The notes under the pieces were generated by a model. It saw only the letters and a list, made by a program, of their open reading frames with translations. It was not told where the DNA came from and ran no database searches. DNA of 64,000 bases from Carettochelys insculpta (taxonomy: Eukaryota > Chordata > Testudines > Carettochelyidae): the NCBI RefSeq assembly GCF_033958435.1, contig NC_134138.1:80400298-80464297 (forward strand), in the 5' to 3' direction. Position numbers and translations under genes: made by a program. Each line of letters opens with the position of its first letter. The stretch's first letter is position 1. Shown piece by piece: positions 26,501-39,700 of the stretch.

Positions 26501-29500
26501 CACGTTAATTTCGAAGTGCCGTGGCCGCCCACATTCTAATGAGGCGCTGAATATGTATTTCAGTGCTTCATTAGTAAACTTAGAAATGCCATTTGCGTGG
26601 CCATTTCAAAGTTTTGGGCTAGTGTAGACGTAGCCATCCTGTTTCTGAGGGAGGGGATAGAGAATGAGGAGCATTGCCCATCTCTCCAGATCCTTCTCAC
26701 ATCTCTCTGATATGGGTTGGAACCTCCAACTTCGGTAATTTTGGCTTTGTCCTACAACGTAAAGATTTAGATTTAGCATTGTAAGTAGTTATAACAGCTT
26801 GTACAGTTCAGTGTTTAAAGATATCCTAATGTTTAGCTTTAGTCTCTTTGGGGGAACCCTTCCCTGTTTGGGTACTGGACTATGCCCAGGGCTTCTGTTT
26901 CAAACTCTGCATGTGCTGCCCACAATCATTTTTGATCAGTGATACCCCCAGTGCTGGCTGTATGTCTCGGGGAAGTCTGTATCATGGTGAGTTGCAGTAT
27001 CTGCCAACCATTTCTCAGCATTACCCAAGAAAGGTAAGCGGGGGTTGCAAGGTTATTATGGGGAAGGTTGCAATATTTCTCCCTTATTTCTGCTCTGTTG
27101 CTGCCGGTAGTCTGGTAGTGCTGCATTTGGAGCTGGGCAGCCAGAAGGTACCAGTTGCTTTTTAGTAGCCCAACTCTGAAGGCAGAGAGCCACTGCCAGC
27201 AGTAGTACAGAAGTAAGGATGGCATGGTGTGATGGAAGATCCTGATCGCCTCCTGGTGGCCCAGACAATTTTGGTTTCCCATCCTCCTATGCATGTCATC
27301 CTTTCCCTACCAATGCTTCCCAGGCTCCTGGCCCTGTAGAACAGCAAGATTGAGGACCTCAGTCTGTGTCCATTACGCTTCAGGACTTGGTATTTGGATG
27401 GGCATCTTTCTTAGAACGTTCATGCTCTGCAGCCGTGTGAGACATCCCTTCTAAAGAAGGCTGTGTCTAAACTGCAGAGAACTGTCAGCAAAAGATAAGC
27501 AAATTGCACACTGTAATTTGCGTATCTCTTACTGACAATTCTTTTGAGAGAGGCTTTCCTGACATTTGGCCCATCCACACTCAGCCATATGTCAGGAAGA
27601 GCCCCTCTGCCAAGACATCCCTTCTGCCTCATGGCACGAAAAAAAAGGCTGAATAAAAGCAGATGTGTTGTTTGGATGAGACAGACATCTATTAGGAGAC
27701 CGGAGGTCTCCCGACAGAATCCTGCAGTCTAGACATAGCCTAAGAGTAGGAGGGATTCCACTAGAAGATGTTACCTAGCTAAATGGAGGAGCTTTTCTTC
27801 TTGAGCATATCAAAGGGGCAGATCTTCCTCTCATCCTTGGCTATATTGTCTCTCTGAAAACATTAGGTCTGTCTATCAGCTTCTATTTGTTCACTTCTCA
27901 AGAATCACTGTGTACTGCTTACCTTCTCAGGCCTGCTTGGTTCTCTCATACCCCCTGATCACTGGATTACGGAAAGGCATAATCAGAGCCTTCCCACCTG
28001 TTCAGAAGTCTACTCCTAATGGGACCTGAGCTTTGTTCTTTTAGCACTCACAAAGCCTCCTTTTGGAACCTTTTGCTTTTTGCTCCATGCTTCTCCCTGC
28101 CATGAAGGTCACTTCTCTCATATCTGTCACCTCAGTTACAAGGGGTGGTGAGCCTGGAGTGATGATAGTGTAAGGAGGGTCTACCATGTGCCATAAGATT
28201 AGGTTTCTTTGCATCTGTACCCTAAATTCACCCACAGAGTAGTTCCAGAATTTTACCTTAACCAACTGATTCACTCACCTCTGTTCTTCCCAAAGCCACA
28301 AGCTTCACTAAAGGAACAAAGACTCTGCTCACCCAGTATTCAGAAGGCCTTAGTCTTTCATCTGCCAACAAGAAAACATTTTAGGAAGTCCTGAAACTAG
28401 TTGTGGCTATAGCAGAAAGAATTGGAGGCATGCCGTCTCCATAAAGAGAATCTCCAAATGTCTCTGTGGTTGCATTCTACTCTGTGAGCTTTCCTGTCCT
28501 GGGATAAGGAGTCATTCTTCAAGAGCACAAGTAAAGACCATCGCATCACTTCAGGAAGTAGTACCTTCCTTGATATGTGTAAACAAGCCACATGGGGCTC
28601 TGCTTACGCATTTACAAGACATTTGCAGAACGTCTCTAGTGATAACTCTTTTGGGACAGCAGTCCTCTTCTCAGCTGTACCATGTATATTCTTGCACCAT
28701 CTTCAAAATATTGCTTGTCAGTCACAACAGTGGAAAAACATAGCGATCTTCACTCAAAGAGGACTGTGACTGGAAGTTCTTTGAGATATGTGGTCCCTGT
28801 CTATGTTTCACTTTTAGCCTTCTTTCATCTCTGCTTTGGAACTTCTTTTTATATGGTAAAGAAGTAACTGGAGAGAGGGTCCATCTGCCCTGTCTTTTAT
28901 TGTGTTGTCTTGCATGACATGAAGTGAACCAGGTTACATGCCCTGAGCAATAGGACTCTACTTTAGCTTTGGGAGCATGGTGCACATGGATAAACCCACA
29001 GTGGAATTCGGATAACACTCACACCTCTCAAGGAACCTCCATTTACAGATAAGTAACTTCCACTGGCCTACCATGGATGTGGTGAATTATTTAATATTTT
29101 AAAGGACTTAAGCTGTGTTTACACTTAGAGAAAACTTCGAAATAGCCATTCTAATGGCCATTTCGAAGAATACTAATGAGGAGCTAAAATGCATATTTAG
29201 TGCTTCATTAGCATGCCGTCGGTCGCAGCACTTTTGAAATTGCCCCTTTTCGCTCCCTGCGGCTTGTCCAGACGGAGGTCTTTTCGAAAGGACCCCGCCA
29301 ACTTCGACATCCCTTTATCTGCTGATAGGAAGAAGGGGATTTCGAAGTTGGCGGGGTCCTTTCGAAAACCCCTGTCTGGACTAGCCTAGTGGGAGCGAAA
29401 AGTGGCAATTTCAAAGTGCCGCAGCTGGTGGCATGCTAATGAGGCACTGAATATGCATTTCAGTACCTCATTAGTATTCTTCGAAATGGCACTGTCATGG

Positions 29501-32500
29501 CTGTTTCAAACTTTTCTCTAAGTGTAGATGTACCCTTAGAGATTAACTACTGAGTTTGATTTCTTATGGATAATTGGTCTTTCTTCACCATAATATTGAA
29601 TTCTTGTGTTATTTTGCTACCTTTTTAAAGTTCTGTTAAATTTTCACAGGGTGAACAAAAGGTGTGCTTGCCTTTCATTGGGAGGGAATGATCCCAACCA
29701 TCAAGTGGGTCTTGATGCTAACTATCCAGTCTGGCAAAACACTGTATTGGGAGTTGTGAATACCTTGCAGGACTGAACACAAAAAATACTGTTTCCGGTC
29801 AAAAGGTGCATATCTCTGCTGAAACTCCCAGTAGTTTGTTTCTTTACTTGGCCAGCAGAAACTTCTGATGCGCAGTATTGCTTAGTTCCTTTCCACCTCT
29901 TCCTTCAAAAACAAAATGTGTGAAATACAACCTGCCTTGATAACTCTTCTTCACCAGTCTTGGGATCACATGTCTGCTGACTGCTTACTAAGCTTTGTCT
30001 TCTCTGCAGTGTAACTAGGCAAAGTCAAAGCTATAGCTCCCTCTTGGGTTTTATCTCTCCTAGCTATACTATAGTAAAAGCTACGTGAAGACTGTATGGA
30101 TGTATGGTTTATCGTCCCCTTGTTTGTTCCTTTTGGTGTAAGTTGTATGAAATAAGTCAATAAGACTTTCTTTCTTTTTCATTTTACATCAGGGATCCAG
30201 AAAGCCAAGCAGATGATGAGTCTCAGGAAGTGTTTAAACTAGTGAAAGAAGTACTTCTTCAGGGACTGATCGATGAAAACTCTGGATTACAGTAAGTCAA
30301 GACACTGAGTGCTGTGGTGGGTCGGCTGAGAAGATAGTCTTGAATATGATTTGATTTGGTTTTGTATGGCAGACTTTTTAGGCCATTGAGATAAGTCAAA
30401 GTAGTAATGGAATGACACCTCACTCAAAAATTTCATGTCCGTTTCTGGAACTGGGAACATTATTTTTTGGTCTTAATTTTTTATTTTTTTTTAAAGCAGA
30501 AGACACTGTTTTCCAATTTCGACGTGTGGTTTATATTTCATGAAGAGAGTAGGACAACATTATTACCATTAATATGTTTATTATAGTAGTGCCTAAAAGC
30601 AAGTCAAGCATAGGACCCATTGGGCTGAACGCTGTAGGAGATGGTTCCTGTCTTGAAGAGCTTTCAGTCTAAATAGAAAAGCAAGACACGAGGTCGGGGA
30701 AGGGGTAAAACACACACAGAGTGAACCATGTGATAGAGTATCAGAGAGGTAGCCGTGTTAGTCTGTAGCTTCGAGAACAACAAGAAGTCTGTCAGTCTAT
30801 AAGGTGCCACAAGACTTCTTGTTCATGTGATGGAGCCGCAACTCATGTTAGTGCCACAATTATTTTTGGGGTGTGTGGGTTCAGTTAGGAGGGCTATGCT
30901 AAGTGGAAAGGAAAAGAAGGTGAGGGGGACAGGGCAGGGGATGTGAGAGTAAGATGAGCAGACATGAACTGAAGCTTAAGTGAAGAGGCTGGAGGGGCAG
31001 GGAGCGGGGCTAGAGCAAATCAGAGCAGAAAGTGTTAGCACATTCTAAAATTTTGACTGGAATGCGCAGGTGTCCCTGCTTTGGCTGCTCCCGCTTGTAG
31101 CATGTGGAGTCTCTGATCATTTTCTCTCTGCAATTCTCTCCCAAAGACATGTGCTTCCCTGCCCTTCCACCATCTCCTGGGTTCTAGCACCCCCAGACTT
31201 GGTAGCATCCCCATTACACATTTCTGAGCCTGGGGCATGGTTGGGAAGAAGTGGCTCTGGCTGGGCCACATTTTATTCAACCCAAGTTCTGGGTTTAGTG
31301 GCTTATGGGCCTAGCTTCTGGTGCTAACAGAGTGACTGATTTGGCAAGTACAGACAATAATATAAACCTTTTTAAAGTACAGTAGTACTCTGCATATCCA
31401 GTTTAATTGGGACTGGAGCCAGATCAAATAATCATGCACTAGACTGGGCACTGAAAAAGTATGGTACTGCACTGCCATCTGGTGACCCTGGTGGAGGTTG
31501 CCCTCGAGTCCTGTTCGGAAAATGCAGATCTCATTAAGGGAAGGTCAGATAAGTGAGTTTCTACTGTATGATATTAACAAAAAATCTCAATTTTAGGAAG
31601 CGTGTGCATATCTATTTTGTTGCACTGCATTTAGCTGAAATAGTGAGAATTTGGAGGAAAAAAAAGTTAAGGATTTGGTCCAAAGTCTAAGTCAGTGGGA
31701 ACCCTAAATCAGTAAATAGTCTCAGAGGAGTAGCAACGTTAGTCTGTAGCTTCACAAAAAACAAGTAGTTCTATAGCATCTTAAAGACTAACAAATTTAT
31801 TTATTAGGTGATGAGCTTTTGTGGGTAAGACCCACTTCAGATTTGGAAAAAAGTGAGTTCTATGCGTCTGTGCCCACAATCACTTGTTTGGATGAAAATG
31901 AGTCCTGTTAATAAGTGACATTCAAATTGATGAAGTATAAAGGTATCTTCGTGACCTAATTAAAGTTTTTAGTACCATTTAGATGAACTCCACGTGGGGG
32001 TGGGGTAGAGGAAAATTAACATAAAAAGATGATTAACATAAACTAGCGTGGGACTGTTGAGGTAAAGAAATCAGAAATAATTATAACTGGAGTTCTTATC
32101 TTTCTTTAAAATATTTTTGTTCATTATTTTAAAAAACTTGGATGTTTTCAGTCAAGCATTTCGTAAATTTATATGATCCCATTTATAGGTGTCCAAATAC
32201 ATTTCTCTTCTCTCTTTTCAGATTGATTGTTAGGAATTTTTGGAGTGATGAAACTAGGTTACCTACGAATACCCTTGATCGAATGTTGGCTTTGTTAAAT
32301 TCATTTTACTCTACAAAGATAGAAACACAATATTTGAGTTTAGTGACAAATTTTCTGCTTGAAATGACCAGTAAGAGCCCAGATTATTCTAGAAAAATGT
32401 TTGAACATCCACTTTCTGAATGCAGATTTCAGGTAAATTATAACATTTGCATAATCTTGTTAAACTGCACAGTTATCAATGTAGTAATTACCTTAGCAAA

Positions 32501-33728
32501 CATTAAATAGAGTTGTGGTAATAAAGGAGACTGTTAGATATGTGGTATGTACTACATAGGCTACAGCTGAGACCATCATGAGGTATTCAAGTTGTTATCA
32601 GTTTGATGTTTATTTTGGAAGAAAAGCTTGACATTTAAAATGTAAACTTTTATTTAAAAAAACGCAAAGATACTTATTATTGAAGTGGCTATTATAGATG
32701 ACAGTGCTTTTTTGTGCTGGTACTTGCTGGTACTGAGTACCAGCACCTCAGCAGCCCCAGCCATGGGATTGGCTGTTTGTGAGAGGTGGGGAGCCGGCCG
32801 AGAACCAGCTCCTCTTTTTTTTACAAAAAGGCACTGATAGATGATATATGCTAATTGTCAGAGATCCTTTGGTAGACTATGCATTGCGTGCCTTAAATAA
32901 AGAGGCATCTACAGCTTGGAAAGATAAGTGAATAAATAATCAAGATGGTGGTTCAAGTGTTATCACAGCAGAATTGACTGGAGTGCTTACCTGGCACAGC
33001 TCCTCTTGGACAGCGGGAACAGCTGGTTCTACGCTGACCTACACTTCCAGGCACAGTCCCCGGCTGCTAACACTGGCTGCAATTCTCAGCCAGTGGGTGC
33101 AGGGGAAAAGCCTGCAGATGGGCGTAGGGACAGAGAGCTTCCCTGCAGTCATGGTGAGCACCCCAAGCAGGATGGAAGGGGGAATGGCAATCTTCAGTGC
33201 TGCCTCCCCCTCACCCACTCACTGGGCACAGCGAGAAAGCAATACAGCATACAGATATTTAGGGGCTTCAGCCCAGAGCCCCAGGCTAAGCAGGTCCCTG
33301 GGCTGCAGCTCCTAAAGCCTCTTCCATAATCCGGGCCTAGATACTAGCCATTTTGTCTCAATGGTGAAAAAAGTTTCAATTCCCTGTGCTCTTAGTAAGC
33401 TATTTTTGCATACCTAGGACTTCACTATTAATTCTAACTGGCGTTACCGAAGTACTGTTCTCACACCAATGTTTGTGGAGACTCAAGCTTCCCAGAGTGC
33501 CAGGAGGAATCGATCCCAAGAAGGATCCATTTCAACTCATGAGTCACTAGGTGGTCAAGTGAGGGCTACCCAACAGCAGTATGAATTTACACCTACACAG
33601 AATGTCAGTAAGTACAGATAAATGTGCTTCAACTCTCCTGTTCCCCAAAGGAACAGTTTTACTTTCCTTTTTCCTTTTGTGTGTATATATATATTTTTTT
33701 AAAAGAAAGGCATAGGTAAATGAAATAC

Positions 33729-33781
<53 letters not shown>

Positions 33782-36700
33782 TTTAATCTAACACTCAGGC
33801 AAGCTGTTTTACTGACTTGTTACAATTCTAAAACAGTAAACCCTGCACACTTACTTTCCTTTGATCTATTTTCAAAGTGTCATGTTCAGTTTAGAAGATT
33901 GGCTTCCCAGCTGAACATTTTATTTCCTGCTGAGTTTATTAAACACAAAAATGCAGCATGAATTGGATAATAATTAACTTCTTAGTCTTCCTCTTCTTCT
34001 TTGTTTATGAGCATTGTGCCTCAACTGGCATAGGACTTGGATTCATCGCTTAATTTGGTCCACTTGTCATTTTGTTAGCTTGCCCAAGCCAAGTGCTGAT
34101 GGGAACCAACATGTGAATGCTGATGGCCTCCGTAATTCAACTATAAATATGGGCACTAAACCTCTTTAGAAGGAAAGTGATTAATTTTGTGCATATTTTA
34201 ACTTAAATGAAGTCACATACCGATATTTCATTTTTCTCCTTTTTTACAGGTGGAAGAAGCTCTTTTAATTGGTTAACAGGAAGCAGTATTGACACATTGG
34301 CGGAGTATACAGTCCCTTCATCCTCTGAATCATTGTCCTCATCCATGCTGTTTGTTAGCAAGCGGAGTGAGAAATCACAGAGGGCAACCTTAAAACCATT
34401 GGGACCCAATTTTGGGAAGAAAAGATTGGGTTTGCCAGGAGACGAGGTAGACAGCAAAACTAAAGGTAACACTATCTTACTGATGCATTGTAACTGTAGT
34501 ATATTCTTGTTAACGAAAAGCTGCCTTTATGTACCAGTGACTTGGATGGTAGGACATTATCCTTGGGTGGTTGTAATAAAGGGACAACCTGGAAATTCTA
34601 CTTGTCAAGTCTGAGGTAAGGAGTAGGTCAGATGTGAGTCCTTCAGTTTGAGTAGGCTACTGTATACTACTTATTAAGTCTTTCATTCATTGTCCCTAGA
34701 TAAATATATCAAATGCGGCTGCTTGTGATGTAGGTGGTTATTGAATAGTTGATTTATTCTGGCGTCCACAAAATGGAATGTTTTTGGCTAAAGTGATCAG
34801 GTGGTTGAAGTCGTCTCCTTTATCTAACACCAGCATTCCTTATTTTTGTTCCTTATTCTTTCTCAGATGTCCAGAAAGCAAGTGTCAGGGAAATTTATGT
34901 CACCTTGTACTTTAGATTTGTCAGATTATTGTGATAGATAAACCTAGGAAGTAAAAAACATTAAAACAGTTATTTTTGTTTCAGATAACTTGAGTAGTGC
35001 CTCCATAGACATTTTTCAAATGGATTCAAATTTGGCAGCAGAATTAACAGCTGTTCTTATAAAGTACTCTCTGAAAATGAGTGCTTACATATCTTCTCTG
35101 AAAAAATGTTAGCATCGTTCTGGAATTGTTTAGAAGTTTTTTGTACAGTTAGTTAAAAATCAAATATGCAACAGACAGCTCTGGAGACTAAACCCTTCAA
35201 CATGAGCAATGCATGTACCTCAGGCTATCAGGACAAGGTGCTTAAATCCAGATCTGAAAAGAACATACTCAATGAAGAGTTAGTCCAGTTTCCATGTTAC
35301 TCAGTCCATAGTCTTCCTGTTTTAGCTTGCTAGCACGGATGTCTGTTGTGAAGTGTAAGTTGTTTCTGGGCACCTCTTTACTAACAGTTGGACTGGGCTC
35401 ACACACTTACTTCATATAAGACCCCCTCTGAACAGCCATTGGAATGACTCTTGTTAGTTACTGTCCCTGGGTTGGATTAGAGCCAATGAGGTGTCAGATG
35501 GGAAGCTGTATAATCTCTTACCTAATCTTTTGGTTTGTCCAACTTTGTCATTTATAGAGAGCTGACAATATGCGGAATGCTTTACAGAACTTGGATAAAA
35601 TACAATGCCTGGCCTGAGGACCTTGAAATCTATTTTTCAAGCAGACAATAGTGACAGTAGTACAATTCACTCACAAATTTTTATGGACTTATCGGTCAGA
35701 CATAGACAATAGATGAGGAAGGGCTGGTTAAAATTGGTTGTTTGAAATAAATGTTTGCTTTTAAAGGGATAGCTATAAAGGTGGATACTCAAAATGAGAC
35801 TGTAAATTGTTGGTCCTTATTATTTACTAGGTATAGATGAACGGGCGGAAATTCTAAGGTTGCGGAGGCGTTTCTTAAAGGACCAGGAGAAACTCAGCTT
35901 GATTTATGCAAGGAAGGGTGTTGCTGAAGAGAAACGAGAGAAGGTTTGTTTACTTGTCACTAATTAGTGGTTAAAATCTTTGAGTGATAGAATGTGTTAG
36001 CTGTTTTTGAGGAATCTGATATTTTATCTATTGAAGCATCGCATTATTGTGTATCCTGATAGTCTGGGATGAGGACCACCAGCAAGTCCCAGTATGTTCA
36101 GTGAGAGTTAAGGGTACTCATCACTTCTGAAAATCAATGGCATTTATCTTAGGTGCCTAAATATGGATTTAAGTTCACTTATTTTAGATGCCTACATTGG
36201 AAAACTGTGGCCACAGTTAGTTCGTTCGTTTCTCATGGTGTATAGGTTCATACAAACCTGATAACATGTCCAGTGAGCCCTGTTTATATACTACATTTCT
36301 GACAGAATTCTCCCTCAGGAGCAAAGTATGAAATGGCTGATGGAATAACACGCCATGTTGCATCACTAATATGTGTTTGTACAGCACCTAGCACAACAGT
36401 GTCCTGGTCCATGATGGATTCCTAGGCACTATGATAATATGAATAATAATATTTTAGTCTGTGTAAAGTGTGATACTGGAGATTTCCTTCTGGGTTTATA
36501 GATTGTAGAGTACTATGTGTCAGGTCTTTACAAAATTCGCTAAATCATTTTTAGCACCTGTTTGTTTAAACCATTTGCGTTAGCTACGTATAATTCACCT
36601 TTGTCTCATTTTTGAGAACTCTGATAGCAATGCGACCCTATGAAAGCTAAAAAGAGCAAGTGTTCTTTCATGCAAACTGATACAACTGGATCAGAGTGAT

Positions 36701-39700
36701 GACAGTACCTGGTATCAGTATTGTCATGTCTGAAGGGGCAGCAGGAGAGAAGCCAGTTAAGAGAAATTTCTTGTGCTCTGAGAGCTTCACCAAAGCTCCA
36801 GTTCCTGATGGCATATATCTTGTGATCTTTTGAGAGAGTGATCCATTAATGAGGAAGGATGGGGCCCAGGAGTGTAGAGGTCAGAGATGGGGAGCCAGGA
36901 GGACAAAGAGGAGAAATCTGAGCTTAAGAAATTGCTGGCCCCTCCCCATACTATCACCCACATTCTGTCAATGTGCTGAAATGTGATTTCAGCCGCGTGA
37001 GTGCGTGTGTGCATGCGTTCCATGGTAGGGAGAAAACCCCAAGCCCTTTTTAGTGTTAATGTTCCTGTCTGCACTCTTTCCAAAACCCATCAATATTTTC
37101 ACTTATTATAAAAGGAAAAAGGCAGAGAAATCGTAGGAGAAAAGTAAAGGCTTGTGTTCATGAGATAGCTGCACCTGTTCAGTTAAGATATCATTTAAAA
37201 CTTAAATAGTTCAAAAGGCTGGTTGGATTGTCGTATTTCAGCGTAAAGCAGGTTGATTTTTGTTTAGCTTAACTTAAGAGTAAATTTAAGATAAAATAAA
37301 AAACACTATTCTTAAACCATAGTGAATTTTTAGGTATGCATTGGTTTAGATAACTTGGTAAAAAGTTGATTTAAAGTAAAATAATTCTCTAGACAAGAGA
37401 CAAGACAGCCATACTATGGAGGACTAAAAGTAGCCTCAGTAAGTTTGTCTTTGTTTTTACAGAACAAGATCATTTGGGGTTTTACTCCTAATTATGATTC
37501 TGTAACTGCTTTTAGTCATTAACACTTATGACAGTTTTAAATGTGAATTGTTAAATTTTGATCACATTTATTATGTCTCCTCCATTAACCCAGAAACAGG
37601 TTTCATTGAGTATGTATTACATGATATTTTGTTTCTGCATGTAACCAAATCTGCATTTTTGGTGGCAATTGTTGCAGGAGGTAAAATTTGAGCTGAAGAT
37701 GAAGCAAGACGCTCAGGTCACACTGTACAGGAGTTACCGACAAGGAGACCTTCCTGATATTCAGATTGAATACAGCAGCCTAATCACGCCTCTGCAGGCT
37801 GTGGCACAGGTCTGTTTTCTGTTTGCAGGTCACTAAACAAGTATTCCAAAACTGTTCTCTGGAAAGCAAATTGAGTGTGTGACCACCAAGCTTTTTTTCA
37901 AAAGGATTTGTGATTTGGTGCGATTCAGTCATGGGTGTTGCCAACTTAAAATACCCTGAAGAGCCAAATTCTGGTTGTTCAGCACTTTCTATATTTCAGA
38001 CCCCATTAAGGTCTGAATGACCATTAAGGTGTCATAATTTGGGGAACCTTTGGTAATTTGGTGTAGCAACTATTTCACAGTTGAAATAGTATCAATTATG
38101 ACTGGACTCACTGCTTTTGATAGTTAGGCTTTTACAGCATCTTTGGCTATCCTTGTTGTCTCCCTGCCCAGCACAATGCCACAGTGAGGAATAAGGTTGC
38201 ATAAGTTAGGCTCATGAATAGTTTTCCTAAACTCCAGTCCCGCTAAGAGCAAGGTGGGTTGAGCTATGTTATGCTTGCAAACATCTACCTGTTCAATAAA
38301 CACGTGTGAACCTGGTCTGTTGCTTTTCACCTGTATTGCTTTGTTCCAGCCTCACACATAGCTGGCTTCCCATTCTGTCTTTGAGTTAGCTGATCCTCTG
38401 TCCTGTCTTGTAAGTCTTTGGGAGAATGTTGGGCATCTGCTCCCAAGATGCAGGGTTTCCAGGGAGATATGGAAGGACACGTGGAAGGAGTTGCTATTTT
38501 TCTGAGACCTTTCGAATGGCTTTGCTGGGTGGGATATGAATTCAAAATGGTTATCGTCTCATAACTGTTGTTCTTCAAGATGAGGTGTTCATGCCCAAGC
38601 CTATCGGGTGGTATGTGCATGCATGTGCACAGTAGCCACAAGACTTTCCTCCTAGCAGTTAGCCATAGCGTTAGTCTGGGTGTCTCCTGGATTGGCACCT
38701 TCATGGTGTCCGATATACAGTCCTGCTGACCCACCATCTCTTCAGTTCCTTCTTGTCAGCTATTCCAACAGAGGTGTATGTGGGTGGGTATTGGAATGGG
38801 CATGAATGTCACATCTCAAAGAACAACGGTTATAAGACTGTGAGTAACCATTTTTTCCTCTTTGAGTGCTTGTTGATGTGCATTCTTGTGAGGTGACTGA
38901 CAAGCTCACGTTCAGGTGGTGAAGTTGGAGTCTAGCACTGGAACACTGCCTCTCCAAATGCTGCGTCATCACTAGCCTACTTCGAATGGCAGTGCCGTCA
39001 GTCTGGAGAGAACTAGTTCGAGGTAACAGGAGGACAGGCTCTTGTATTTGATGACAGAATGTGTTGAGGTCTTTTAAAAATCAATTGACTGTGCAGTTTG
39101 TGAACACCAAGTGGGCTTCTGAGTGGACTCTCATGGACGATACTGAAAGCCCTTGCTGTCTGAGGTGGAGGACCTCATACAAAATTAAGTGGCACAGAAG
39201 TCTGTCTGGTTTGTCCCAGGCTGGGCAATGTATCAATGCCAGCCATGACTAAAGAGGCCTGACTCTTGAGTTTGGTATGTTGTAGATGCCGTCCTGTATC
39301 CCAGTAGTTTCAGGCAGGTTTGTACGAGAGTAGTGGGGATCTGCCTGAGGCCCAGAATAATACAGCCAGGGTATCAAAACTTGCTTCTTGGAAGAATGTT
39401 CTTGCTTGGGTTGGGTCCAATACTGCCTCAGCAAACTCTGTCCTTTGGATAGGGGATGGAGTATATTTTGCCTCATTGAGACACATTCTGGTTTCTGCAC
39501 AGGAACGTGGTGATGACTGCCTGAGGTGCTGTAGATAGGCCAAATGGGAGGACTGCAAATTGCTAGTGGGTGGTGTTCACCACAAATCTAAGGTGCTTCT
39601 TTGGGGGCTGATAGATAGCAATATGGAAGTGTGTGTCCTTCAAGTCAAGGATGGTGTATTAGTCTACTGGATCATTTAGAGCTTGAGGTTTCTTTACAAG

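Noticed and set aside
33734..33961. 75-codon frame starting with Cys-Val repeats
   Set aside because: Begins in the TG microsatellite and continues into intron sequence without homology.
34203..34472. 89-codon minus-strand frame opposite exon w23
   Set aside because: Mirror of a conserved PRKDC exon; the + strand has the splice sites and homology.
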